Source: Nostoc sp. JL34
Lineage (GTDB): Bacteria; Cyanobacteriota; Cyanobacteriia; Cyanobacteriales; Nostocaceae
Assembly (NCBI RefSeq): GCF_017114945.1
Contig: NZ_JABXKQ010000084.1
Coordinates: 1 to 64,000 of the forward strand
Direction of reading: 5' to 3'
Length of the DNA stretch: 64,000 bases
The notes below the pieces were generated by a model that was not told the origin of the DNA, searched no databases, and worked only from the letters and a program-made list of their open reading frames with translations. The stretch's first letter is position 1; the number at the start of each line of letters is the position of its first letter. This document shows, in pieces, positions 1 through 8,415 of the stretch. The position numbers were made by a program, and so were the translations under genes.

Positions 1-61
1 TGGGGACTGGGGACTGGGGACTGGGGACTGGGGACTGGGGACTGGGGACTGGGGACTGGGG
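1..61. repeat. Heptamer tandem repeat TGGGGAC
   Basis: Eight uninterrupted copies of TGGGGAC run from the window edge, then give way to a related G-rich stretch (GAAGCAGGG units, about 64-106). This is the short tandemly repeated repeat class common between genes in Nostoc and relatives. The same heptamer recurs near 24.95 kb, at 59.76-59.83 kb and inside the synthase gene. The left end may be cut by the window. Confidence 0.9.
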
Positions 62-108
62 ATTAGGAAAGAAGCAGGGAAGCAGGGGAAGTAGGGGAAG
101 AATAACAA

Positions 109-154
109 TGACAAATGACAAATGACAAATAACTATGACAAATGACAAATAACT
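109..154. repeat. CAAATGACAAATAAC tandem repeat in the cobA-hemD leader
   Basis: Direct repeats of a 7-15 bp unit (ACAAATG/ACAAATAACTATG) run right up to the start codon of the next gene. The copies contain several ATG triplets, but the upstream ones are closed quickly by TAA. A shorter copy sits before coaE (about 1769-1792). The repeat occupies the place where a ribosome binding site would be, so no Shine-Dalgarno sequence is visible for either gene. Confidence 0.75.
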
Positions 155-1750
155 ATGACTCAAGAAAGGGGCAAAGTCTACCTCGTAGGTGCTGGGCCTG
201 GAGATGTGGCATACCTAACAGTAAAAGCTTACAATCTCTTAGTTGCTGCTCAGGTGTTAGTCTACGATGCTTTAGTAGATGCTCAACTATTGCAGTGCGT
301 ACCAGATGATTGCCTGAAATTGGATGTCGGCAAACGCGGTGGTAAACCCAGTACAAACCAAGCTGAAATTAACAAGTTACTAGTAAAGCACTGCCAGCAA
401 GGAAAACAAGTTGTACGGCTAAAATCAGGCGATCCGTTGATTTTTGGGCGTTGCACTTCCGAAATTGAAGCGTTGAAAGCATCTGGTTGTGATTTTGAAC
501 TAGTACCAGGAATTTCCTCAGCCCTTGCAGCCCCATTGTTAGCAGGAATTCCCCTCACAGATCCAGTTCTCAGTCGCACTTTTGCAGTGTTTACAGCCCA
601 TGAACCAGAAGTTTTAGACTGGGAGGCACTCTCACGCTTAGAGACACTGGTAATTTTGATGGGAGGGCAACATCTACCGGAGATTGTACATCAACTGGTG
701 CGGCACAGGCGATCACACTTAACACCCATTGCCATCATCCGTTGGGCAGGAACTCCTCATCAACAAGTTTGGACAGCACAACTGGGCAATATTTTGGAAC
801 AAACCACCGGATTATCCCTTTCTCCAGCAGTAATTGTGATTGGCGAAGTTGTTGGGCTACGCAAGTACTTACAACCTGAGAAAATAGATTGTCAGGATTC
901 GACTACAGTCAAAACTTCTAGCCCCCCTGCTATGTCAAGCAATTTCTCCCTATCTCCCCTTCCCCTTACTGGTAAAACAATCTTAGTGACACGTTCAGTT
1001 GGCCAGTCCAGTCAATTTAGCGATCGCCTCATTGCATTAGGTGCAATAGTCATCGAAATGCCTACCTTAGAAATCGGCCCGCCTTCTGGTTGGGAAGCTT
1101 TGGATGATGCGATCGCTCATTTATCTGATTTCGACTGGTTAATTCTTACTTCTACTAATGCCATAGACTACTTTTTTGCAAGGCTAACCACCCAAGGTAA
1201 AGATACCCGTGCTTTAGCAGGCGTCAAAATTGCCGTTGTTGGCGAGAAAACAGCCCAAAGTCTCAAACAACGCTCTCTCCAAGCAGATTTTATTCCCCCC
1301 AACTTTATTGCCGATTCTTTAGTGGAAAATTTTCCAGAGAAACTGGATGGTAAAAAGGTTTTATTTCCCAGAGTTGAAAGCGGCGGGAGAGAAGTTTTAG
1401 TTAAGGAATTAACTCTCAAGGGAGCAGAGGTAATTGAAGTTGCCGCATATCAATCTTGTTGTCCTAGTGGTATTCCACCTGCGGCAGAGTTAGCTCTCCA
1501 AAACCGCAAGATAGATGTGATTACCTTTGCCAGTTCTAAAACTGTACAATTTTTCTGTCAACTTACTGACAAGATATTTTCCAACAACTCTGATGCTAGC
1601 CAATTCTTAGAAGGAGTTTGTATTGCCTCTATCGGCCCCCAAACCTCCAAAACTTGTCATGCTTTATTCGGACGTGTGGATGTAGAAGCTGAAGAATATA
1701 CTTTAGATGGTTTAACCCAAGCACTGATAACATGGGCAACAAATTCTTAG
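155..1750 (+). CDS. cobA-hemD: Fused uroporphyrinogen-III C-methyltransferase / uroporphyrinogen-III synthase
   Basis: Residues 1 to about 245 form a SUMT (CobA) domain: the GAGPGD glycine loop is near residue 12 and LKSGDPLIFGR near residue 90, both characteristic of SAM-dependent tetrapyrrole methylases. After a Pro/Ser-rich linker (about 248-272) comes a HemD domain (about 275-531) that begins with GKTILVTR. The two halves catalyse neighbouring steps: HemD closes hydroxymethylbilane to uroporphyrinogen III, and CobA methylates it towards sirohaem and corrinoids. Such fusions are known in cyanobacteria and some Gram-positive bacteria. The 531-residue length fits a complete fusion. The ATG at 155 is preceded by repeats rather than a ribosome site. 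coaE follows 39 bp downstream on the same strand. Confidence 0.93.
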   Translation: MTQERGKVYLVGAGPGDVAYLTVKAYNLLVAAQVLVYDALVDAQLLQCVPDDCLKLDVGKRGGKPSTNQAEINKLLVKHCQQGKQVVRLKSGDPLIFGRCTSEIEALKASGCDFELVPGISSALAAPLLAGIPLTDPVLSRTFAVFTAHEPEVLDWEALSRLETLVILMGGQHLPEIVHQLVRHRRSHLTPIAIIRWAGTPHQQVWTAQLGNILEQTTGLSLSPAVIVIGEVVGLRKYLQPEKIDCQDSTTVKTSSPPAMSSNFSLSPLPLTGKTILVTRSVGQSSQFSDRLIALGAIVIEMPTLEIGPPSGWEALDDAIAHLSDFDWLILTSTNAIDYFFARLTTQGKDTRALAGVKIAVVGEKTAQSLKQRSLQADFIPPNFIADSLVENFPEKLDGKKVLFPRVESGGREVLVKELTLKGAEVIEVAAYQSCCPSGIPPAAELALQNRKIDVITFASSKTVQFFCQLTDKIFSNNSDASQFLEGVCIASIGPQTSKTCHALFGRVDVEAEEYTLDGLTQALITWATNS

Positions 1751-1789
1751 ATAGAGGAACAGGGGAGAATGACAAATAACAAATAACAA

Positions 1790-2386
1790 ATGACAAAACA
1801 TATAATCGGCTTAACCGGAGGTATTGCCACAGGTAAAACCACTGTCACAAATTATTTAGCTAGCACTTATAATCTGCCAATTTTGGATGCAGATATTTAT
1901 GCTAGAGAGGCAGTATCTTTAGGTTCGCCTATTCTCAGTGCGATCGCTCAACGTTACGGCGAACAAATTTTACTACCAGATGGCAGCCTCAACCGCCAAA
2001 AGCTAGGCGAAGTTATCTTTAATCGTCAAGATGAACGCAACTGGATAGATGATTTGATTCATCCTTATGTGCGCGATCGCTTCCTCAAAGCAATTGCCCA
2101 GTCTTCCTCACAAACACTGGTATTAGTAGTGCCTCTATTATTTGAAGCGGGAATGACTGATTTAGTTACAGAAATCTGGGTAGTGCGTTGTTCCCAAGAG
2201 CAACAACTACAAAGATTGATACAACGAAACCATTTAAATAGAGAACAGGCACAAGCTCGGATCAACAGCCAACTACCTATCGAAGAGAAAGTGGCTCATG
2301 CAGATGTAGTTTTAGATAACTCTTCCACCCTAGAAGTACTACTGAAACAGGTAGATACAGCCCTAAAAACTATGAGCGGTAACTAG
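1790..2386 (+). CDS. coaE: Dephospho-CoA kinase
   Basis: This 198-residue cytoplasmic enzyme phosphorylates dephospho-CoA, the last step of coenzyme A synthesis. The P-loop GLTGGIATGKTT is at residues 7-18, the DAD motif of the substrate pocket near residue 33, and a lid segment (RLIQRNHLNREQA) near 142. Length and motif order match CoaE. It probably shares a transcript with cobA-hemD, although the spacer holds CAAATGACAAATAAC-type repeats. Confidence 0.95.
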   Translation: MTKHIIGLTGGIATGKTTVTNYLASTYNLPILDADIYAREAVSLGSPILSAIAQRYGEQILLPDGSLNRQKLGEVIFNRQDERNWIDDLIHPYVRDRFLKAIAQSSSQTLVLVVPLLFEAGMTDLVTEIWVVRCSQEQQLQRLIQRNHLNREQAQARINSQLPIEEKVAHADVVLDNSSTLEVLLKQVDTALKTMSGN

Positions 2387-2824
2387 AGTTTATCTATCTT
2401 AAAAAAGATACATGAACGCCATTCTTAAGACATAAAAGATTGATAAATTCATATTATCTCTTTAAGCAAAAAACACTCATATCTGACCAAATATTGTCTA
2501 ATAATTAGGTGATTTTACAGTTGAATCTGCGGTGAATCGTACTGTAAATTTAAGTGAATAGTGAAACAATGACTGCTATCATCTCTGGTATTGCATGAGA
2601 TACTTAATATTGGAGGTAATAAAGTAGTCAATAATATTAACAATAGTGAAGTTTTTCCTGACATATAGCATCATCATGACATCAATAGTTTATCTTACAA
2701 AAGATACATTTAGTATAAATTAAACATTAATATCTCAGAATTAAGTCTTAAAACAACTGAATTTTGAATTATTAATTCTATTTTTAAATTGCTTTTAAGT
2801 GCCTTATCTTCAATCAGAACAGGT
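2387..2824. other. AT-rich intergenic region
   Basis: I see no gene, strong hairpin or recognisable operator here. The stretch is very AT-rich. It presumably holds the 3' end of the coaE transcript and the promoter of the next small gene. Confidence 0.5.
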
Positions 2825-3130
2825 ATGAACTTAAGTTTTAGTTTTTTAAATAAATTCCCTCTGGTTAGTTTTCCAGCTAATCTATTAAAACAAAAGAATA
2901 AAATCCATGATTATAGCCAACAAGTTTGGGGAAGCGACTATGTATTTGAGCGCCTTAATGAAGGAATGATCGGGTATATGACTGGAGTAGGGAAAGGTAT
3001 CAAACCCTGCGATCGCATTATTTTACGAGAAGGTTGTGAATCTTATCAATATCAAATTGAAGAAATTGATTACTATTCCGATCCGTCTGATATGTGGATA
3101 GCTTTACTCAAAGAAATACCGACTGACTAA
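2825..3130 (+). CDS. Small conserved-looking hypothetical protein
   Basis: A 101-residue soluble acidic protein of unknown function. The open frame extends to a TTG at 2789, but the ATG at 2825 is the more likely start. The central part contains an HIP1 octamer inside the codons, and the C-terminal half is rich in Tyr, Asp and Glu, which looks like real coding sequence. No known motif, membrane segment or signal peptide was recognised, and the gene has no obvious operon partner. Confidence 0.55.
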   Translation: MNLSFSFLNKFPLVSFPANLLKQKNKIHDYSQQVWGSDYVFERLNEGMIGYMTGVGKGIKPCDRIILREGCESYQYQIEEIDYYSDPSDMWIALLKEIPTD

Positions 3131-3218
3131 ATATTAAAATCAATCGGTTAGTTTAATTTCATAGGTGAAGATTCTTCTTCTCTTGCTAGACAACTAGACA
3201 ATAAGATAAGTGAGATAT

Positions 3219-4622
3219 CTATTTTAAATTGAGCAAAAAATGAGCTATTAAAGTATTCCTTTCGTAGGATAGCAAGTAAAGATGTAAAAGATTTGGGTTA
3301 TCTTTATCAAGGTGCATTACTGAACCATCAACTGCTAAGTGGTGATGATCTATCCAACGCTCTTGGGAATCTAGTAAAAAACTGAAGTAAGGGCTGACAT
3401 CTGGATGATTTTTTGTTAATTCATCGTAGCTTTGATAAAAAGGAGGTATCCCAATTCCCATCGGCATATATAAGCCTTTAGGATACTCTTTCACAGGCAA
3501 TTGAGGAAGGTTTTTCAGATTCATCCCACTAATAAATAATCTATTTTGTTCATTAGTCTTAGTATCTGTAAATACTAACTCAATTTCTTGTAAATTTGTT
3601 TCAACACCAATCGGTTTAATATTCCTTAGAATAGCTTTATCAAATTTGCCTATTCTCCAGTATTGATTTGCCCAAGGCTTATTTTGATCGTAAAATCCTG
3701 GGGGTCGAAAACTGGCAAATTTAATTTCATTTTTAGCGTCATAAAAATCTCTCCATTTTGTGATATTGGTAGCTAGCGTCGTTCTCACTTTTCTACTTTG
3801 CTCTCCCGATACAATTATCTTTTCATCAAGGGGAAACTGAGTAGCGACTTCTTTTTGATCAATGACATTTCTCAGAAGATTAGTTGTTACTATTGTGCCA
3901 CTTGGATCTTGCCAGTGTTCTAATTTCCACCAATGCCGCCAATAAGAAATATGATTAATATTTTCAAAAATATTTTTGTAATGTCCCATTGGGAAAGTGA
4001 ACCAACTTTGATAATAAAGAGATTTATTACCATCCTCTTTAGTAAAAAGTAAAATTTCCCAAAATCCTGCATTTAAGCAATTATTAGCCAAGGCGACCTC
4101 TACAAGGTTTTGCTTTTCAAAACCGTCTCCTCCAACAATTTCTATATTTTTGGAATTAGCAGGAAAACTAACCTGTTGTCTGTTCCACTCCCGGTCTGTA
4201 AAAGCGATTGTTTCTAAACCTTGATCTTTTTTAACCCATTCGGGTGCTTTCGGGACTAATAGCTCTAAATCAATATTTTTTATAACTATTTGTGCTGTTT
4301 TGTTATCTGTTGGCTCAAGCACAAAATCAAAATGCGTATCATCTCTCTTAATAATTGTTAATTTTCTCTGAGAATATCTTTGAAAGTTTTTGCCTAAAGG
4401 CGCAGGATTGACTGGATAATCGACATTAGATAATTCTTGTAACTTTACAGTCATCTTATTATCAAATTTATATCTGGATTTAAACCAGAAACCACCCAAC
4501 CCCAGCAAACCAAGGCATAGGATGAGGGTACTAAATAAAATCTGTTTCTTCGTGACTCTGAAATTAGTTTTGCCAAATTGGGAAATGCCTGCAATTTTTT
4601 CCTTCGCAGAGGTATTTTTCAT
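3219..4622 (-). CDS. Membrane-anchored hypothetical protein
   Basis: A 467-residue protein with a Lys-rich cytoplasmic N-terminus, one hydrophobic segment at about residues 28-46 (ILFSTLILCLGLLGLGG), and a long polar remainder that should lie outside the cytoplasmic membrane. The C-terminal domain is rich in Trp, Tyr and Asn and contains the His cluster WIDHHHLAVDG. I do not recognise the family. There is no good ribosome binding site before the ATG. It is a single gene, not tightly linked to its neighbours. Confidence 0.75.
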   Translation of the reverse strand: MKNTSAKEKIAGISQFGKTNFRVTKKQILFSTLILCLGLLGLGGFWFKSRYKFDNKMTVKLQELSNVDYPVNPAPLGKNFQRYSQRKLTIIKRDDTHFDFVLEPTDNKTAQIVIKNIDLELLVPKAPEWVKKDQGLETIAFTDREWNRQQVSFPANSKNIEIVGGDGFEKQNLVEVALANNCLNAGFWEILLFTKEDGNKSLYYQSWFTFPMGHYKNIFENINHISYWRHWWKLEHWQDPSGTIVTTNLLRNVIDQKEVATQFPLDEKIIVSGEQSRKVRTTLATNITKWRDFYDAKNEIKFASFRPPGFYDQNKPWANQYWRIGKFDKAILRNIKPIGVETNLQEIELVFTDTKTNEQNRLFISGMNLKNLPQLPVKEYPKGLYMPMGIGIPPFYQSYDELTKNHPDVSPYFSFLLDSQERWIDHHHLAVDGSVMHLDKDNPNLLHLYLLSYERNTLIAHFLLNLK

Positions 4623-4787
4623 TGGACAAATTTCTTTTGGTGGAAATGCTGCTTAACAGCATACCGTTTTGTAAAACTAATTCCTCATTTTTATTGGCAA
4701 AGGTCACATTAATAAACAGTTATCTGGAATTAAGGGGGATTTAATACCCATTTTCTGCGGATGTGGAACGCTAGCTAGTTCTCTCTT

Positions 4788-4832
4788 GAAAAATTGCTCT
4801 TTTTGGGGAGACCACAAGAGGAGCAATTTTTC
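4788..4832 (-). terminator. 12-bp perfect inverted repeat, likely terminator
   Basis: The arms GAAAAATTGCTC (4788-4799) and GAGCAATTTTTC (4821-4832) are perfectly complementary around a 21-nt loop. The hairpin lies about 190 bp past the stop of the dioxygenase gene on the - strand, and its 3' arm is U-rich. The rest of the 4623-5017 gap shows nothing else. Confidence 0.5.
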
Positions 4833-5017
4833 GCTACACTTAGTTTAAGTTTCAGTCATAGTCTAAGCTCGACAAGCTGCTAAAAGCGTCTATGCATAGG
4901 CTGAAACCTTTATTTATTAAGAAATTGAAAAAGTTCAATTTCACCATAATTAGTCACAATAGAAAAACTTTCACGCTCCAGAACAAAACTTTTGCCTAAT
5001 AAAGTGGGCTACTTCCC

Positions 5018-5383
5018 TTAATTGGATAAAGTCGAACTCAGTTGTCGAAGAAACTCAATATTCAAATCTAGCTTTTCTCCTAACCATAGGGAATGAACCG
5101 CGTGGTCTGCCACAGCATCGCCTGTTTCAGGGTGGACGAGAATATCCAATCCCTCACGATTGAGCATTAACCAAGGAACAACTTTATCAAACTGATTCGG
5201 TAAGAAAGCAACTTGATACATTCCTTTTGTGTGGGGCCCGATGGGCTTGTCAAACCAGCGTCCGAGTTGCACGTCAAACCTAGCGCCCAATCCTTCACGT
5301 ACACGCGCAGCTACATCGCGACTTGCAGGATCGAAGTAAACATGAGCGTGAAAACCAGTGATCTCGATAGTCTCTTCTTTCAT
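5018..5383 (-). CDS. DOPA 4,5-dioxygenase family protein
   Basis: A 121-residue protein with the hallmarks of the small DOPA 4,5-dioxygenase family: FHAHVYFDP at residues 11-19, GPHTKGMYQVAF in the middle, and HPETGD...DHAVHSLWLG near the C-terminus, which supplies the conserved His residues of the metal site. Family members cleave the ring of L-DOPA and give the betalain precursor betalamic acid or its muscaflavin isomer. The natural role in cyanobacteria is unclear. A GGTGG ribosome site precedes the ATG by 4 nt. The universal stress protein gene lies upstream on the same strand with a gap of about 100 bp, so joint transcription is possible. Confidence 0.85.
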   Translation of the reverse strand: MKEETIEITGFHAHVYFDPASRDVAARVREGLGARFDVQLGRWFDKPIGPHTKGMYQVAFLPNQFDKVVPWLMLNREGLDILVHPETGDAVADHAVHSLWLGEKLDLNIEFLRQLSSTLSN

Positions 5384-5487
5384 AGATCCACCTTTCGCTC
5401 ATATAGGTCATAGATTGAGGTAATTAAGTAGGCGAGAACAAAGTAAATTCAGAATTTGGCTCACTAAGACTTATGCAATATTAGTAG

Positions 5488-6024
5488 TTAATTAACGCTG
5501 AAAGTCCTTGTAGTTTCTTTGACTACTTCATCTTTTTTAGGAGTAACTGAAAGATGGACAACATGCACTGAACAAGGAGCATGGTGAAGGACATAGTTAC
5601 TCACACTACCGATAAATAGTTCCACCAGCCCAGAATGACCCCGACGCCCCATAACAATTAGGTCAGCGCCATAAGTACGGGCTAAGTCACAAACAATCCG
5701 ACCAGGATTACCAACATTTTGTGTAAATTCCGTAGTCACACCTGCTGTGTTAGCTTGAACACAGAAAGATTGCAACATCTGGATTCCTAGATTTTTAAAG
5801 ATATCCCACTCTTTTTGGTATAACTCGAAGCTTTGATGGCTCAATCCTGGATAGTAGTCAAAACTGGACAGCATAGGCCCGTAAGGACTCCCCTCTTCTT
5901 CGGGAGATAAGACATGCAGTAGCATTAAGCTAGCTTGTGTTAACTTTGCTAAACCCAACGCTTCATCAAATACCTGTTGCCCTATTTCCGAGCGATCTAA
6001 TGCAACTAGAATCTTTTTAAACAT
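5488..6024 (-). CDS. Universal stress protein, UspA family
   Basis: A 178-residue protein beginning MFKKILVALDRSE, the usual N-terminus of a Usp domain. The ATP-binding signature GRRGHSGLVELFIGS lies towards the C-terminus, which predicts a nucleotide-binding Usp. The open frame reaches 6093, but a strong GGAGGT stands 7 nt before the ATG at 6024 (4 nt before the one at 6027), so the shorter form is chosen. The adjacent dioxygenase gene is downstream. Confidence 0.88.
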   Translation of the reverse strand: MFKKILVALDRSEIGQQVFDEALGLAKLTQASLMLLHVLSPEEEGSPYGPMLSSFDYYPGLSHQSFELYQKEWDIFKNLGIQMLQSFCVQANTAGVTTEFTQNVGNPGRIVCDLARTYGADLIVMGRRGHSGLVELFIGSVSNYVLHHAPCSVHVVHLSVTPKKDEVVKETTRTFSVN

Positions 6025-6611
6025 CATATAGACCTCCGATTTCATTGGTAATTGGTCTTTACGGTTTTGGGTTTCCAAATACTGGATTCTCAAAAATGAC
6101 TAAACCCTCAACTATGTTTAGCAACTTTTTAATTTTAAATTTGTTAAAGATTTTTACCCCATACTTATGTTTATAGCAAAACAAGTTGAGGAACTTGTGA
6201 GGAAAGCAAGCATTTATCTTTGATTCTCAAGGAGCATCCCTTTTTGAAAGAAACACCTTTTGACTCTCACCAAAACAGTGCTTGTTAGCAGATAGCTAGG
6301 GTTTACCCCGTGCCCAAGAACAAGTGCTGAGTAAAAAACTTATTTTTATTATCTCAGTTATCTGAGTTTGATTTTCATAATTGATCGAATTGTTTACTAA
6401 AATCTGCAAAGCGATGTCTACAAGGGTCTATGCCTACGCACCTTGATATAACATACTTCGGATTTTCGTGAGCGATCACTCTCATAAATGTTAAGAAAAA
6501 TGCGGGTAATATATGGCCTTTTAGCAGAGAGATTCAGATTGGATTGCATACATAGGGCGCGTGGCAGCTTCCCGCAGAGTTCGAGCGATCGCTATATGAG
6601 TAATCATTCAT
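6025..6611. other. Intergenic region between the Usp and histidine kinase genes
   Basis: About 590 bp with no convincing gene. It must contain the promoter of the Usp gene. A GC-rich repeat of the kind GTGGCAGCTTCCCGCAGAG sits near 6561-6579, a repeat type also seen at about 38.83 kb. No other structure was noted. Confidence 0.5.
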
Positions 6612-6651
6612 AAAAAACAAGATCCCCGCCTTCTCTAAGAAGTCGGGAATC
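6612..6651 (-). terminator. Rho-independent terminator of the histidine kinase gene
   Basis: On the - strand the sequence GATTCCCGACTTCTTAG pairs with AGAAGGCGGGGATC (6621-6651) and is followed by TTGTTTTTT. A GC-rich stem with a U tail, 41 bp past the kinase stop codon, is a textbook intrinsic terminator. Confidence 0.85.
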
Positions 6652-6691
6652 TATATCTTGCGGGCACAAAAAAGCACTAGCGGAGGTTTAA

Positions 6692-8050
6692 TCAAACCAA
6701 AGGCAATAAGATTTCAAATTTTGTACCTATACCAGTCTGTGAATGAAAATTCAATTTCCCACCATGTCTGACGGTAATAATTCGATAACTTACTGCTAAA
6801 CTAGTATTTTTACCATTCTTTGTTTCCAGCGAAAAAGACTCCATAATTTGCTGCTGTAACTCTTCAGACATTCCAGAGCCATTGTCAGCAATGCGAATTA
6901 AAATCCAGCGAGAATCTGCTACATTAGGATTGCTTGCTTCTTGGGAAATAACTTCTGTGGTAATCTCAATTCGGGGTTTTTGAACAGTTTTAGCCTCTTC
7001 CAAATGCAACTGCTGTCGAACTGCTTCATTGAGTAAAGTATCTACAACTTCGCTTAAAAGATTCATCAATACCTGGTTTAATTGCCCCATAAAGCAATAT
7101 ACTGGGGGTAATTGTCCATAATATTTGACGATTTCAATTTCTCCTTGAATCCGGCTATTAATTAATAAAATGATACTATCTATGCAAGCATGTAAATCTA
7201 CTGGTTTGGGATAAAGTTCATCGATATGACAGAAGTTTTGTAAACTAGTGACAAGTTTTTTTAATCTTTCGGCTCCCGTGCGGATACTCGCAAGCGATCG
7301 CGACAAATCTTGTTCTAAAAAATCAAATTCAATCTCTTCTTTAATCTGATTAATTGCCTGAGAAACTGATGGTAACTCTTGATCGTAAGCCGCTATCAGC
7401 TTGAGTAAATCTTGGCTGTAGCTGGAAACATAAGTTATGTTACCCCAAATAAAACCCACTGGGTCTAGAATTTCGTGGGCTACGCCGTCTACCAAACGTC
7501 CCAGGTTTGCCATTTTATCATTTTGAATCATTTGGGCTTGGCTGCGTTCATACCGCACCAGATTGTCGATTCCTCGAATTTGCCAAGAAATAATATTTAA
7601 TTCTTGAACATCTAACAATCTATAAGCACCAGATTCAGTTTGTACTACAATTGGTTCTGCTAATAATTCTGGCGATCGCTTCAAGCTAAGTTGCATCGCA
7701 GTTAAAATCGATGTTGTATCAGCAACCAGCAAAATTGGTGTTCGCGCATAGCTGTAGAGAACGGCTAATGGTTGCTGAACAAATAACTCTTGTCCATAGG
7801 GGCGAATCAAAAATTCCAGCAGTCGCCGCCGGGAAATCATCCCAATGAATTGTCCCTGTTCTACCAAAATTACTCCTGGTAGTAGGGGATATTTTTCCAA
7901 AAAACTAGCCGCTTCCATACCGGTGTGGTTGATTTCTACCGGGAAGTTGTACATTGGTAGTTCTTGGAGGGTTGACTCTAAACCAAGATCGCGATCGCTA
8001 CCCTCAGACAAAAATGGCGGTGAGATTTGGCAACTGAATTCTTCTGGCAC
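6692..8050 (-). CDS. Histidine kinase with CBS-like N-terminal sensor
   Basis: A 452-residue cytoplasmic sensor kinase without membrane segments. Residues about 30-175 look like a CBS-type pair, with the repeated pattern GVILVEQGQFIGMISRRRLLEFL followed by PILLVADTTSI. The dimerisation helix carries the phospho-acceptor His at residue 192 (DGVAHEIL). The ATPase domain keeps the G1 box DNGSGM. The N-box Asn appears replaced (NLLSEVVDTLL) and the usual GTGLGL of the G2 box reads NTSLAVSY, so ATP-lid function may be weakened. No response regulator is adjacent. An intrinsic terminator follows the gene. It is divergent from the SLH gene. Confidence 0.85.
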   Translation of the reverse strand: MPEEFSCQISPPFLSEGSDRDLGLESTLQELPMYNFPVEINHTGMEAASFLEKYPLLPGVILVEQGQFIGMISRRRLLEFLIRPYGQELFVQQPLAVLYSYARTPILLVADTTSILTAMQLSLKRSPELLAEPIVVQTESGAYRLLDVQELNIISWQIRGIDNLVRYERSQAQMIQNDKMANLGRLVDGVAHEILDPVGFIWGNITYVSSYSQDLLKLIAAYDQELPSVSQAINQIKEEIEFDFLEQDLSRSLASIRTGAERLKKLVTSLQNFCHIDELYPKPVDLHACIDSIILLINSRIQGEIEIVKYYGQLPPVYCFMGQLNQVLMNLLSEVVDTLLNEAVRQQLHLEEAKTVQKPRIEITTEVISQEASNPNVADSRWILIRIADNGSGMSEELQQQIMESFSLETKNGKNTSLAVSYRIITVRHGGKLNFHSQTGIGTKFEILLPLV

Positions 8051-8415
8051 TAGACACCCTGATTTTTACAAAGACAGGTAAACAATAAGTTAATATTTTA
8101 CATTCTGCCACCCTTAAAATCCGGTTTCAGTTTGGGTATTTAGTAAGACTAGTGATCTGTCAAGGGCAACTGGAAGTAGGTGGCGGGCGATTTCTAATCT
8201 GGGTAGAGAATATTTAAAAGGTAATTTATTGTTGAGTGGCGATGAAAGAGCCGATCATCTGCCCAATTGCGTAGACGCAAAGCGGCTTGTCGTGAGAAGA
8301 AACCCAATGTTTTACCATGAATTACGAATTATGAATTAAAAAGGGCTGGTGTAAAAGAGTCATCTGTGGCTTAATTTGTTTAGATACAAATTTTACTGCT
8401 ACCAGGGTAATCACG
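8051..8415. other. Divergent promoter region, kinase / SLH protein
   Basis: The 365 bp between two divergently read genes must hold both promoters. Short repeat-like stretches are present (GAATTACGAATTATGAATTA near 8320, and a GTAGACGCAAAGCGGCTTGTCG type repeat near 8272). No operator could be assigned. Confidence 0.5.

Noticed and set aside
1-61. Regular repeats as a possible CRISPR array
   Set aside because: The unit is seven bases and contiguous with no spacers; this is a simple tandem repeat. The 21-bp array at 18987 also has no spacers.
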